Below, piece by piece: positions 24,901 through 35,296 of a stretch of 64,000 bases of DNA. Positions within the stretch are counted from its first letter, which is position 1. Every line of letters begins with the position of its first letter. The notes beneath the pieces were generated by a model. It ran no database searches. It had not been told where the DNA came from and worked only from the letters and a program-made list of their open reading frames with translations. The stretch comes from Eretmocerus hayati (lineage: Eukaryota; Arthropoda; Insecta; Hymenoptera; Aphelinidae). The stretch lies in the NCBI GenBank assembly GCA_029851415.1, contig CM056741.1, forward strand, positions 164,907,685-164,971,684. The letters are read 5' to 3'. Both the position numbers and the translations under genes were made by a program.

Positions 24901-25385
24901 TGATAGCAGGTTCATGAATTCATTCGATCACAGTTGTCCTCAGTTGACCCTAATAGAAAGGCGCTGCAAGGCGAGTGAGGCTCTGATCGGTGATTACAAG
25001 GAAGCCTTGCAAGGACCCTGCATTGTTTACCATATTTGTGACACCTGTGTGAGTGCAAAAATCGATCAGCACTTCAAGCCTTTCCCTCATGTTTATCATT
25101 CCCGTATGCAATGTGATTTTACATAAATTTTAATTCCAGGGAGGAGATGGTTGCTTAGAGCGATTCATCTTGGAAGCCGAGTGGATCTGCCGAGAGGGCG
25201 ACGTAGAAAATTCGCCGAGAGCACGGAAACACTGCATGCAATCGGCTATGCACTTGCCTAAGATGCGACCTCCTCTTGCAAGTGCAGCACTCTGCTTTGA
25301 TGGTGAAGTCGAAAATTGTCTTGGTCCTCACCTTGCCAAATATCGTGGCTACTTTCCTGGATCAAGCAGCCTCGAAAATCGATAA
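15959..25385 (+). CDS. Secreted prohormone-like protein with Cys-rich C-terminal module, family unknown
   Basis: Eight exons: 15959-16304, 18001-18101, 18183-18427, 23213-23447, 23618-23983, 24068-24449, 24900-25048 and 25140-25385, giving 689 residues in consistent phase. The N-terminus is a signal peptide (MRVEYTMVVLAAGLVSS). The body is hydrophilic and acidic, with many mono- and dibasic sites (RKQR, SRKR, ERRR, DRR, AKR, SKR, IKKR, DRRRKK), as in neuropeptide or granin-type precursors. A conspicuous acidic patch (LDDEEDPRQLDEDDYER) lies in exon 3. Residues about 321-359 are His-rich (HDHDHSSHNHAHE). Residues 393-403 (SIDWSNYFGID) lie between KK and RRRKK and are a candidate released peptide without an amidation glycine. 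Exon 6 is coiled-coil-like. Exons 7-8 hold ten cysteines (CPQLTLIERRC, GPC, HICDTC, GGDGC, EWIC, HC, LC, NC). I do not recognise the family. Intron 3 (4.8 kb) is packed with satellite-like repeats. Confidence 0.8.
16930..17665. repeat. Dispersed short motif GGGTAACTTTGGAACAC in intron 1
   Basis: Variants of this word occur near 16,936, 16,956, 17,311, 17,363 and 17,625 with one to three mismatches, separated by unrelated sequence. This may be decayed remains of a repeat or transposon; no ends could be defined. Confidence 0.4.
18534..19835. repeat. 317-bp tandem satellite-like array (4.1 copies)
   Basis: The word CGATAGATCTCGCAG (one copy with a single change) recurs at 18,534, 18,851, 19,168, 19,485 and 19,802, an exact spacing of 317 bases each time. 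Between these points the copies are nearly identical, differing mainly in A-run length and a few substitutions. The fifth copy stops after about 33 bases. It lies entirely inside intron 3 of the secreted-protein gene. Related but strongly diverged monomers continue from 20.3 to 22.9 kb, so the array is the recently amplified part of an older repeat family. Confidence 0.95.
20053..20080. repeat. AC microsatellite
   Basis: An (AC)n run at the end of a repeat segment that recurs with its own AC run near 21,845 and 22,690. Confidence 0.85.
20330..21185. repeat. Diverged monomers of the same intronic repeat family
   Basis: Two related units (roughly 20,330-20,640 and 20,979-21,300) share ordered blocks: an ATTTTGAGTTATT-type block, GGGAATT(A/C)AGATGACCTAA, ATTTGGATTTTTCGGGAAT, and CGGTATCAACTAATCGATTT. 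The order and spacing match the 317-bp monomer, but identity is much lower. A foldback MITE interrupts the junction at 20,647-20,975. Confidence 0.7.
20647..20975. mobile_element. Foldback MITE with TTA target duplication (PIF/Harbinger-like)
   Basis: Left end CAAGGGGAGGCCCAACCTTG; the right end is its inverted complement ending CTCTCCTTG, and the arms remain inverted copies for about 150 bases around a loop near 20,790-20,830. TTA occurs at 20,644-20,646 and 20,976-20,978. Sister repeat copies at 21,301 and 22,143 show the uninterrupted site (AACTTAGTTGAG), so the insertion point and 3-bp duplication can be read directly. A TTA/TAA target is typical of PIF/Harbinger elements. No transposase is present. 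Confidence 0.88.
21186..22870. repeat. 842-bp tandem duplication (two copies)
   Basis: Copy one starts at about 21,186 and copy two at about 22,028 (shared word GGAGTATTTTGAAAAAATTT), a period of 842 bases with high identity. Each copy contains a diverged 317-type monomer, a segment TCTACAACTTGTAGAAAAGC, an AC microsatellite, and a GGGGCCGGAG-like tail. It is part of the repeat-filled intron 3. Confidence 0.85.
22905..23150. repeat. Twin short palindromes AAGCTTTCTCTTTAGAGAAAGC
   Basis: The same short perfect hairpin, GCTTTCTCTTTAGAGAAAGC, occurs near 22,913 and again near 23,125, each with similar flanks, just before exon 4 of the secreted-protein gene. Confidence 0.6.
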
Positions 25386-27096
25386 ACAATTCAATCATTG
25401 AAGAAACTTCTCTTGCATCGAAAATCGTAATTCATACCATTACTCTCGTAATGTCCATAGAGTCGACCGATATGCATGTATCGTGTGAGACCGGCGTGTC
25501 CGGAGTTGTGTCTTCTTGATCATGAAACGAGGAAACTCATTCCTCTTCACGAGAAACAAAATTTCCTGCGCAGGAAATCCCCAACTTATTGAACGTCCAA
25601 TTAATCGTACGGTAATCCCTGTTTACTAATGTAAGGTATATGTGCTTTGAACTGAGAGAATCTACGCGTTCCTTCAGAGTGTATTTTTCTTCAATGGGTA
25701 TATCAAATACGTAAGAATAATATATTTTGTAAGAAAATAATTGAATATTATTCTTCTTGATAGAGTGAATATTAAACCAACAGAGTATGCAATATTTTTA
25801 CGAAATATTATATTGGCCGATTGATCTCACGGGATGAGGTTTGTTACAGAGTATTTATAATTATCGATTTTGAAAAAACTCCGTCTCACTCATTCAATTC
25901 TAAATTGTGAATATTTTACGATCCTAGTAATCGCTTTGTTGTAAAATGTTGCGGATGAGTCAGCAGTTTATAAGAGAATGCATTAACGAAAATTCCTATA
26001 ACTGCTCAAAATGATTGTAAACTAGATTCCGGAGGATTTCATTCGAACTCATAAAAATTATTGGGTGTTACACAAGTACAGTGTGCATTATATTAATTGC
26101 AACTGAACTCTCTGAACATATATCTCTTACTTGATTGTTGATCCAAGAACTCCATGGCTGATTATGAGTGAGATTCAATATTTAAATAGCATGCATTGCA
26201 AAAAGTCACTAGAACATGCAGAATGAGAAATCTGTATTTATGCTGTGCACATCATTAAGATAATGTTGAAATTATAATTGATATTAAACTTGGCTCCTAC
26301 ATTGTGCCATGAGATGCTAAGTCTCTCACTTGAGAAACAAGGAACTCCTTGATATGCCTTCCATTATAGTAAACAATGAAATTATTCATATTTTTACAAA
26401 AATCTATCTTTGATGATGAATAATGCAGCGCATTTGAAGTATCTCTCACAGGCGATAAAGCTTAGTTTGATAATCTAACACAATACGGCTTTTTATAGTA
26501 GAGCTACTATTCATAAAGAAAACTGGATCTTGTTTACTTCATGACCCATGACCACTGTCTAGTTTACCAAATGATAAATCGCACAAAGCTACTCTAATTT
26601 TCTTTCTATTATAAGACAGTACTTATTCGTTGGGATGAAAACTTAATCGAAACAAAGGAAATAAGAAGGCAATGGTATTTTATGGATTTTGAGAATATAG
26701 GGTGAAGACTACTGATAAAGACAGGGTGGCATTTATAGTTTTTTTGAGATAGTTAATGGTTCACAGTCCTTCTCTTGTGATGTGAATTCATTTCTCTGAG
26801 GCACTCCGACTCAGGTGCAAAATATCACTCCTGTATGGAGAATATGAACTAAGAAAGTGCTATAAAACAAATGAATGTATTTTGACTCGATAATGGCTGT
26901 ATGAAATCTCATTCTGAATGTAGACTTGTTTATGTTATAGGCATTACTCTTATATTTGGTATATTGTGGAAATGAAGTGGAAAATAAATTTAATTTAAAG
27001 CTAATTATGATACGAACTGATTGATTCACTTACAATATCAAGGAATTGGGGCTGGAATTCTATAATCTAAGTTAAATATTACAATGGAGCATACTA
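25386..27096. other. 3' region of the secreted-protein gene and intergenic DNA
   Basis: AT-rich sequence after the stop at 25,385, probably with its long 3' UTR. No other gene or repeat was recognised. Confidence 0.4.
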
Positions 27097-27451
27097 TCAA
27101 TCTTCTTCCATGGTAACTGTATCAGATTCTTTAACATTCATTCTCTGTACACTGGTTTTCTCATTTCTTACCATTGGTTTGAGATTTTCTGCAGACAACT
27201 CATCTGAGATTTGCAATACCTTAATGCATTCAGGATTGAAAAGACGTAGCATTGCTAGTTGAGAGTCCTTGCATTGAACTGTCGATGGACAGAATGATAT
27301 GAGACTTTAAATGGAACTCTCAATTTTTCCCAATAAATAGTAATTGGTAGTACGTACTCCGCATTTTCATCACTTTTTCAACAAGTATCTTTGTCTCCAG
27401 AATGAAGTTTTGCAAATCCTCAAGGATTTTTCCGTGATCGTTTTCGTCCAT
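27097..27451 (-). CDS. Small two-exon protein of unknown function
   Basis: Two exons on the minus strand: 27451-27358 and 27278-27097, giving 91 residues. The start is MDENDHGKILEDLQNF; donor GTACGT after 27358 and acceptor GACAG before 27278 agree in phase 1. The predicted product is acidic and likely helical (LEDLQNFILETKILVEKV, then LAMLRLFNPECIKVLQ), with a polar C-terminal tail ending TVTMEED. Size and helix content fit a small subunit of a larger complex, but I do not recognise the family. Upstream (27.5-28.5 kb) is GC-richer and may be a shared, divergent promoter with the KIAA0232-like gene. Confidence 0.55.
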
Positions 27452-30400
27452 TGTCTTCGAATTTTGAATGATATATTTGACACTTATTAAACTTTTGTTC
27501 TATAACAAAGCAACGCCGAATGAGCAATTATAAAATTACAAAGAAACCAAGTTTATCTACGTATTACTGCAGTATTAGAGAAAATTTACCGCCAATGTTT
27601 CAACAGCAAGTTGTGCAGAACGGCCAACTTGGCGGCTCGAAAGCTCGTCGTTACGTCACAAAAATGGCGCGTGTCCGTTTTTTCGCGGAATTTTTCGCAA
27701 AACTCGTTCTTCCGTATCAGGATTCACGAATTCTTATCACTCGTCTAATATGCGCGCGGTATTATTTTCCAATTTGCTACGATCAGTTGTGAGAATCCGC
27801 TACTTGACAAATTTTAATTTTTATCGTTTTGGGTTTGAATGGATGTTGCAGAAAAAGAAGCGATAACGTTGCGCGCGCGCGAATGCACTCCAGGAGCGTA
27901 TTATGACCTCAAAATATTGGGGTTCCACGTCTACCACCACGAATTTTCATCTACGCACTCAAGGCCAAGAATAATAATTTAATCATCGCCACAAAATAAG
28001 TTTTCTAAGGATGCCTTCCAAACAACTAACGATTCATTGGAATTTACCTGATGTCAAATTGACCAACAAAGCACATCCAGATCAGTTTTACTCTGCGAAT
28101 TTTTCGACAACGAACATCTCCTACCTTAGAAAAATGCTCGGAAAACTGTCATTGGCCATGATCATCATTGACTCCTGGTAAAAATTACATCAGGATGAAA
28201 ATGCACCCACAAGTTGACATCATCACGCGCGCTGCCGTGGCAAGCGAAACCTGAGAAGCGTCTGCTGCATAACTGCTGCTGCTCATGCATCGATAAAAAC
28301 AGGGGGCCGACCAATTCAATAAATACGTCCCTGAGCGCATATACGGAAGAAGGGATCCTCGTCTTGGGCTCAGTCGCCCGCCATGTTTCTCCCTGGCTGG
28401 GGCGTGTAGAGGAGGCCGGGGTGAAAATCGTCTCTCCGGGGCATGCAGGTAAGTCTATCAGCTTCATAATCATGTAAAACTCAACTTGAAACATAAATCA
28501 TCGGCTTCCCGGGTTCATTTCACCTATGGAGCTTCTCGTTATCATCGTAAAACCGAAGTGCTCGGGAGTGACTCACGCGGTTTTGCGCGCACCCATCACT
28601 ACACACGATAACCACGGGCTCAAGACGCGCGTTGAGGAAAGCAAGAGTGCGTAACATTGCCAAGTGAGGAATTTTCTTCCCACGTTACGGCCAATTGTGG
28701 TTTTTTTTCATGAAAATGATTTTTTTTGACCGATTTGAGCGTGTGTTTGCAATATATTGAAGTGAAACTACTATCGAAAGCTCTTCTGCTGCGGGTGCTG
28801 CATGGCCGCCACCGCGAGATTTCGTTGACAGTAGCTCCTCCTCGCGTGTAGCTCTGTGTTGTGTTTTCGTTTATAGATATCTAGAGTAGTTTTCGTCTAC
28901 ATATATCGTTCAATACATCTTTTCTCTCGGTTCATACGTGACGAAACAATCTCTCATCGAGTCGTGATCTTTTGTTGTTGCATCGGGTGCGCATATTTAT
29001 TTTCTCTGTCTAATCGTGTGGTTTAGGATTTTGGTCTTCTACTTGCTACTGTTCGTCCATTTTTACCACACTCTGGATGTTTATATCTTGCTCCTGCGCT
29101 CTTCCTCACGCTTTTTTATTTGCCGTGAGCTTGCAGTTATGTATTACGATTGCGTTCTATTTTACAATCTTGTGTTGACTATTGTCACACCAAAACAGAA
29201 TGATCGAAGACCTTCTCATGCGTGTTACCAATTATTCACGATTATTTGTTGTTATTTTGTGAGCCTTAGGTACAAGTTTGTTTTCTTATCACCAACGGTT
29301 GCTTCTGATGGTTCCTCGTTGCTGTCACAATCAGATGCGTCGTCTGCCATCGGTATTGTTTACGTTTTGCGTACTCCCGTCTCTCACGTTATTACGTTAA
29401 GTAATAGAATTTTAACTTTCTGCGCTTTCACTCGACAATTAACCAGCATGAGCCGTTCATTTATTTGCAAAACCGCATTCATAATCAGCCTCAGCTCGAT
29501 CATTAACTTTGCATCGTTACCTCGGTTCATAATCCCGAGCAATCGTCCTGTCAAAATTATGACGCACTTAACAAGTCATTATCCAAACAGTCTTCTTTAT
29601 AGGCAAAGTACAAATGATTTATCCGTGCCAAGTATTTACTTCGGAACTTGTCTTCAAATTCTTATTAATGACTCCATAGCGCTTACTCTCAAATGACAAC
29701 CTTCATTTTCTTGTCTTGATTAATATCCGATCTGTTTGAGTTCGCGATTCGAGATGCGGTGTATGTAACTTTTCGCAAATGCTATCGTTCAGAAAGTGCA
29801 TAATGCTACTCTTAATTACCGTACGATGATAATAGTGTGGTCATGGGTGGTGCACCAGCTTGACAATATTTGGGGATCTTATTCGCTCGTTTAGACCATG
29901 GGTTTAGATAAAAACGACCATTGAAAACATGTTTCTAAATTTCTCGAGTAGTCAGTCTCTTTCGCAACCCTGTCGCGGAAAGACCTCGGCTCGTCAGTTT
30001 TTGAAGGGATAGTGACATTCTTAGTCTTACTGGAATAGAGGGAATCCCAACAGAGCGCGTACAGTGGTTAAAAGTACATAATCATCAATCATTACTATTT
30101 AACCATTTTCCAGATCCAAAATGGGAAGGAGACAAAACTTCTCATTTTGCATTGAAGCTTGTCATCCTGGCAGTGACGAGAAGATACCCACCACTCTGTT
30201 CCTCAAAATCAAGACCCAAAACTAAGCAACAGTAACGTGTTTGAACAAATAACCGTTACCACAAATTGAAACACAGAAATTAGCAATACAAGTCGGAAAT
30301 TAAGGGTCAACTCAACTTTGAAGAAACAATTGGTGGTGGAATCCAAGCAAACCTCTCAGCAAAAGAACAGTCCACGCCCCTTTGCAACAAGGTGAGATTT

Positions 30401-31159
30401 AATTTTCAATCATTATTTCGAGTGTGCCTTTAAGGTCTCTGCTTATCATTTTCCATTATGAAGAAGAAACTGCATATCTCAATTGACTATCAAAGATCTA
30501 GAAGCTAAGAAAATAATCTTATTTGACAAATCGAGACACGAAGCTCTTTAATTATTACAGTGAATTATTGCACAGTTCTCTAACTATGGAAGGATTTCAC
30601 TCGTGATGATGATAGCAATCAAGATTCATGAGGTGGCTTGTATTAATACTCTACACATTGAATCTCATACTTTTGGTTTTGGGAGTTACTGTATTATCAT
30701 AATTGATACCTATCTTCATCTCCTCACCATTCAAGTTTGTTTGCAATGAACTCTGTGTTGAACAGCAATGTTCAGTCAGCTGTGCTATTTAGCTTTGATG
30801 AAAGTAAGGAGTATATATTTCGTTAGAAGTTATTAGAGTAGTCCAAGAACTCTCAGGCCTTTCAAACATTTGTTATCAAATTGATGGCATTTGTTATCCC
30901 AGCAAACTCTATTTTCTTCAACAATCCATCCTCAAGAAAACATGTATGAACATATTACCACAATCTTAGGATTCAACCATTTCATGAATGACATAAGGTT
31001 GTCATCCATGTATCCACTTCCAATCACTAGATGAAATTATTAAACTTGGAAACTCTTGCAGAAAAATGGAATCCGAATGAAAGAAAAGATGATCACCCCG
31101 GCAGCAGCCAAATATCGAAGATCAAAAGGGTCTAGGAGGAGGTCTTTTGGCTCTGAGAA
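27452..31159. other. Promoter and 5' non-coding region of the KIAA0232-like gene
   Basis: GC-rich patches with CGCGCGCG occur at 27,640-27,900 and 28,200-28,660. A strong donor (GCATGCAG then GTAAGT at 28,449) and an acceptor (CTTGCAG before about 31,062) suggest a 5' non-coding exon spliced across about 2.6 kb. Between them the sequence is AT-rich without repeats that I can define. A 226-codon open frame at 29,016-29,696 is not supported as a gene. Confidence 0.35.
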
Positions 31160-33406
31160 ATGAGGAATCCGGCCTTGTACCTGGTTGGAATAGCGGCGTC
31201 CCCTGGAGGAGGAGGAGTATTCGGTACCAGGGCCGAGGAGGAGTTGCGCCATTGGCTCGAGCTACGCCTGGACGCATTGGGCATCGACCCGGTCGCGTAC
31301 TCGCGCTTTGTTTTGAGCCTTCTGCGTCGCCCCGACTCGGCCCTCTCTCCTCCAGTTGACATAGGCTGTCAAAGTAAAAACGGAGGAGCAGGACGTCGCT
31401 CCAAAGCCAGGTCCCGGTCCAAACTACCACCTCAGGGTGATAGAGAGCAACGCCGTGCTGTTGTGCAATGCTTGACAAATGCAGCTGATCAGGTTTGTGT
31501 GAATCTAAAAATAACTTATTTTCATTTGAATCATAAATTATCTCGATCAAACACGACCTTCGTCATCTTTTTCATTTCTTTACTATCAACTTTTTGCAGA
31601 AATGTGGAATAGAATCGCTAGTGGATGAACTGTGCGCCAAACTCAAAGATCTTGAAGGAAGTAACACGAAGAATAATGAAGATGATTTGAAAACTGCTAC
31701 CCATGGCGATTCGAAAGTCCCTTTTGAGACTCTGAATCCACGTGATCAAGCTCTGAGATACTACGCAGCATTTCCGGCTCTGCAACCTGTCGCACCTAAA
31801 AAATTTCCCCTCACAAAAGAACGTAATAACAACAGCCTCAGTAACAACAACAACATTAATAATAAAATCAACAACAATACCACCTACTATAATAACAACA
31901 CTATCAGTAATAATAAGAAAAATAAGATCATCACCAGTAACATAAAAAATAAGAACCGCCAGCGCAAGAACAAAATTACCACAGTGAGTTCTTTTTTTTT
32001 TCAGCAATTTCGTAGTTCATTTATTAGGAGAAATATTCATAAGATCTATTTTTTATTGAGCAGACTGTTGATACACAATCCAAGGAAGAAAAAGAGGACT
32101 CGGATATAATGGATTCAATGGAGCAAGTCAAAGACAGCGAGCAAGAATTGATGTTGGATCAATTGCGACTGGCACAATTACAGGCAAAGTTTGACGAGAG
32201 CCTTGAAGCTTTATGGGATAGTGGCCCAGGAATCTCTCAAAATACCGACTCTATCTGGGCAGCTCCATCACTTTCCATTCCATCAGGGCCCCTCTGGCCT
32301 GACGCTTCTCATCCATCCTTTTCCTCCGTCATACTACCTGCAAAAGAAGTGACGGAAATTCCTTTGTATCAAGAGCCCCGTGTTGAGGATTCTCCACTTA
32401 TTCCTTGGGACATTGATTTGTTCAGCATCGAAGATTGTGCTGATGAGTTTGATGAAAAAATCGATCTAAAAAGTAAGTCTCTCCACTCTTGGTCTTGAAC
32501 TCCTCTACGATTTTTTTGAGATATCATAACTCAAGTTTCTTGTGATTAACTTTGATGGGTATTTATAAAACATTACCAGATTCTGCCGGTGATGGACCTT
32601 GGCGTTGGGGTGGTTTGAATGGCCCATCAGTGGGTCAGAGCCCTTCAATGGGTAGCTACTTCTTTCCCGTTATACCCAACGAGAGTTCAGAAAATTTCAG
32701 CAAAGAATCCTACTTACAAACAGAGGTTCCTAATCTACCTGAACCTGACGAGGATTTGCTGACTTCTGCTCGAACTCATTTTCGTCCGATCAAAGAGGAC
32801 GGTCAGTTCGCAGACGGGACTACATTCCCCGTGGATAATAATTTGGAACGAGTATCTTATCGCAGGTATGAGAAGATTTCTTTAATCTTCAATGTTTTTG
32901 ATTGATGTGAATCATTTTAACCTCTGACAAACTTTTGTAGATCAGAGTCCGGAAACTTACTCTATCTGCCTGGAGATGAGAGCCCCTACATGGAATATCG
33001 AGAGAGCCCGAAATCTTTCGCCGTATCTACAAACCTCACTTTGAAATTCAGAGTCCGTCAGTGTGATAAAAGTATCCAAACAGAGCCTCTGTGCTCTCCA
33101 ACTAAACGCAGAATTCTTTCCGAGCAAGATTGTTTATTTTATTCAGCAAATGATTCTGACGGATTAAATGTAATGGGTATCGAGGAGATTGAGAAAGATT
33201 CGTTTAATGGAGAGCAAGTTGGTTGGGAGCAGCCTTTGATGCTGTTACACAATGAGAGGAAAAGGTATTGGTTTTTTTAATAGTTTGATGAAAGCCTTGC
33301 ACTGCCTGCTATATGATATACAACGAATCGAATATTTTGATCCAGACGGCACAGTAGCAACTTCAAAGCACGACCATTAGCCGTGTTACGCCCATTAACT
33401 CTGTAG
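31160..33406 (+). CDS. Homologue of vertebrate KIAA0232
   Basis: Six coding exons: 31160-31492, 31600-31983, 32064-32472, 32580-32865, 32941-33264 and 33346-33406, giving 598 residues. An in-frame TGA lies two codons before the ATG at 31160, which fixes the start. Blocks shared with human KIAA0232: residues 31-53 (WLELRLDALGIDPVAYSRFV, human WLGQELEKCGIDAMIYTRYV), then AVVQCLTNAADQ, then GIESLVDELCAKLKDLE, then YYAAFPAL, and in exon 4 RTHFRPI with DGTTFPV nearby. The human protein is about 1,395 residues, so this version lacks most of the middle. Residues 187-237 are an Asn/Lys-rich low-complexity tract. The exon 6 tail (FKARPLAVLRPLTL) is short. The biochemical function of the family is not established as far as I know. 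Upstream splice signals suggest at least one 5' non-coding exon. Confidence 0.85.
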
Positions 33407-35296
33407 AGGTGAAGAGAAACCAGTGTACATGGAGTGTCATCCATTGAAAGCAAGAGCAAGTCGTGTTTCAGATTAGCATCTCATTGCATGATGGGTGATC
33501 AAATCGTTATATGATGCAAAGGGGTCCTCTTGGCATGTGGAATTTGTTATGCATGGATCCAAGATGGTTAGGTTAGCCCCTTGCAGAAATGCAAATATTG
33601 CTAATGTGATTATGGGATGGATAGGTAAAAAACATTTATTTAGATAATTGACTATCCTTGATTCAAACGGCTCGCGTGGTAAAGACAGAAAAAATATACG
33701 AAAACGTGCGATCCTTTCATCTCTTACCTCGCCATCCTGCGAGTAATAGTGGGGATGCTATCAATGTAGTGAGAGTTATTTTCTGATTTAGTTATCAGTG
33801 ACTTTCTTTCGAAGTTTTCTATTTTCCTTGAGAATGAAAAAAAAAAAGTTATTGAACAATGAAAATTGAAGAATCATAACGCCCCACTCTCAGTTTTGAT
33901 GATCAGTAATCTATACTCCTTGCCAGGTTTGTTTTCCCTAGCAGTTTGCCCTTAGCTAAATTATAATATGTGAAATTTGAAATGTATTATATATTATCCG
34001 AAATAATATGCGAACAAAAGGAGATTGTGGGATGTGACATGAGAAAGAACCGAGTCGTGATAAGTTTGAAGAATGGTGCAGAGTTCTTCCGGAAAAACTT
34101 GGAGAAGGGATGCCAAGGTTTCATAAAGCATCGTGGAATTCAAATTTTGGCTTCCCTTTGACAAAGTTTACCCGTAGGAATATTTTTTTTCATCAACGAG
34201 TTCGTATTATTATTCTCTGATCTCGTCAATCGGTCTTCTGACCGATTGATGACTTTCCTTGTTTTGCATATCCTATTTTTCAATCTCATCTCTAAAAATA
34301 CGTCAATTTCGTTGCGACGTATGTCAGTAATCGATATCTGAGTGAGAGTACGAAACGGATAATTACCATGAAGTATTCGGGCTGTTTTGGCAAGTGCTGT
34401 AAATGGAATAGAGACCACAGATAGCAATCTTTGATCTCTAATTCATCAAATCATTGGTGAGCTCAAACTTAGATAAATCAATTGATCACAAACGAGTGGA
34501 GAAAAATGGAATTCAAAACTTACTATTGTTTGATTATTGGCATGGAACAGAACATCAGATCCAATTATTGCAGTAGAATTTCGTTTGAAAATTCTAGAAA
34601 TAAGAGTTTGATCCCTAGGACAGAATAAAATGTTTTCGTTTCAGATTCTTGTGGATTGTCGATGCATGACCTATCCCCTAGTTGTTCGACTCAAAGGTTG
34701 AATAATTATCGAGTAGAATTTTGCTCGTATTCTTTCAAATTGAACCAATTGACTATGTGTAAATTTTGGAGAGTTCCGAATGACGTCGATTTTGAACGAT
34801 AAAATTTCACGCAGAGAACATATTTTTTTATATATCAAGATGAACCAAAGAGAATATTTGGGGATTATTCGAAGCGCCCATAGATATTGAAAACAATTTC
34901 TTTATTTGGTATGAGTATCAAAATAAAAATTTTGAATCCATGAATTCAGATCATTAGAAGAGAAAAACTGACACCAGTTGTGTATCAGCAAATTTTATTT
35001 CAAATTTTTTTTCTTTAACAGAGTTTTGATGGAATGTATCTGGAACGATGTAAATTTCGCAATACCTTGTGAAAATTTACTGATATGTGAAAGATGGAAA
35101 TGTCAAATAAATCTGATGCTGGGAATGTGAAAATTGTTGTTTACTGGTGATAATCATCCCTTGATTACTGACTTTAGTGGATATAGTGAGTCACGTATAG
35201 CAGTGCTTAAGAACTCCGTTTGAGTTTTACTAAATTAATTACTCTGGTTGAATAGCATTACATTTGTAATACAAGATTCACAAAACTAGCTCAAGC
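33407..35296. other. Intergenic, between the KIAA0232-like gene and the IR25a paralogue
   Basis: AT-rich. One GGTTAGGTTAG word occurs near 33,567. No gene, RNA or long repeat is seen. Confidence 0.4.

Noticed and set aside
29016..29696. 226-codon open frame, hydrophobic N-terminus
   Set aside because: It lies in a pyrimidine-rich stretch that is probably a 5' intron; composition is dominated by L/F/S/Y, there is no family resemblance, and no splice or promoter context supports it.
31122..31550. Minus-strand frames opposite the KIAA0232-like first coding exon
   Set aside because: Shadows of a GC-rich real exon on the plus strand.
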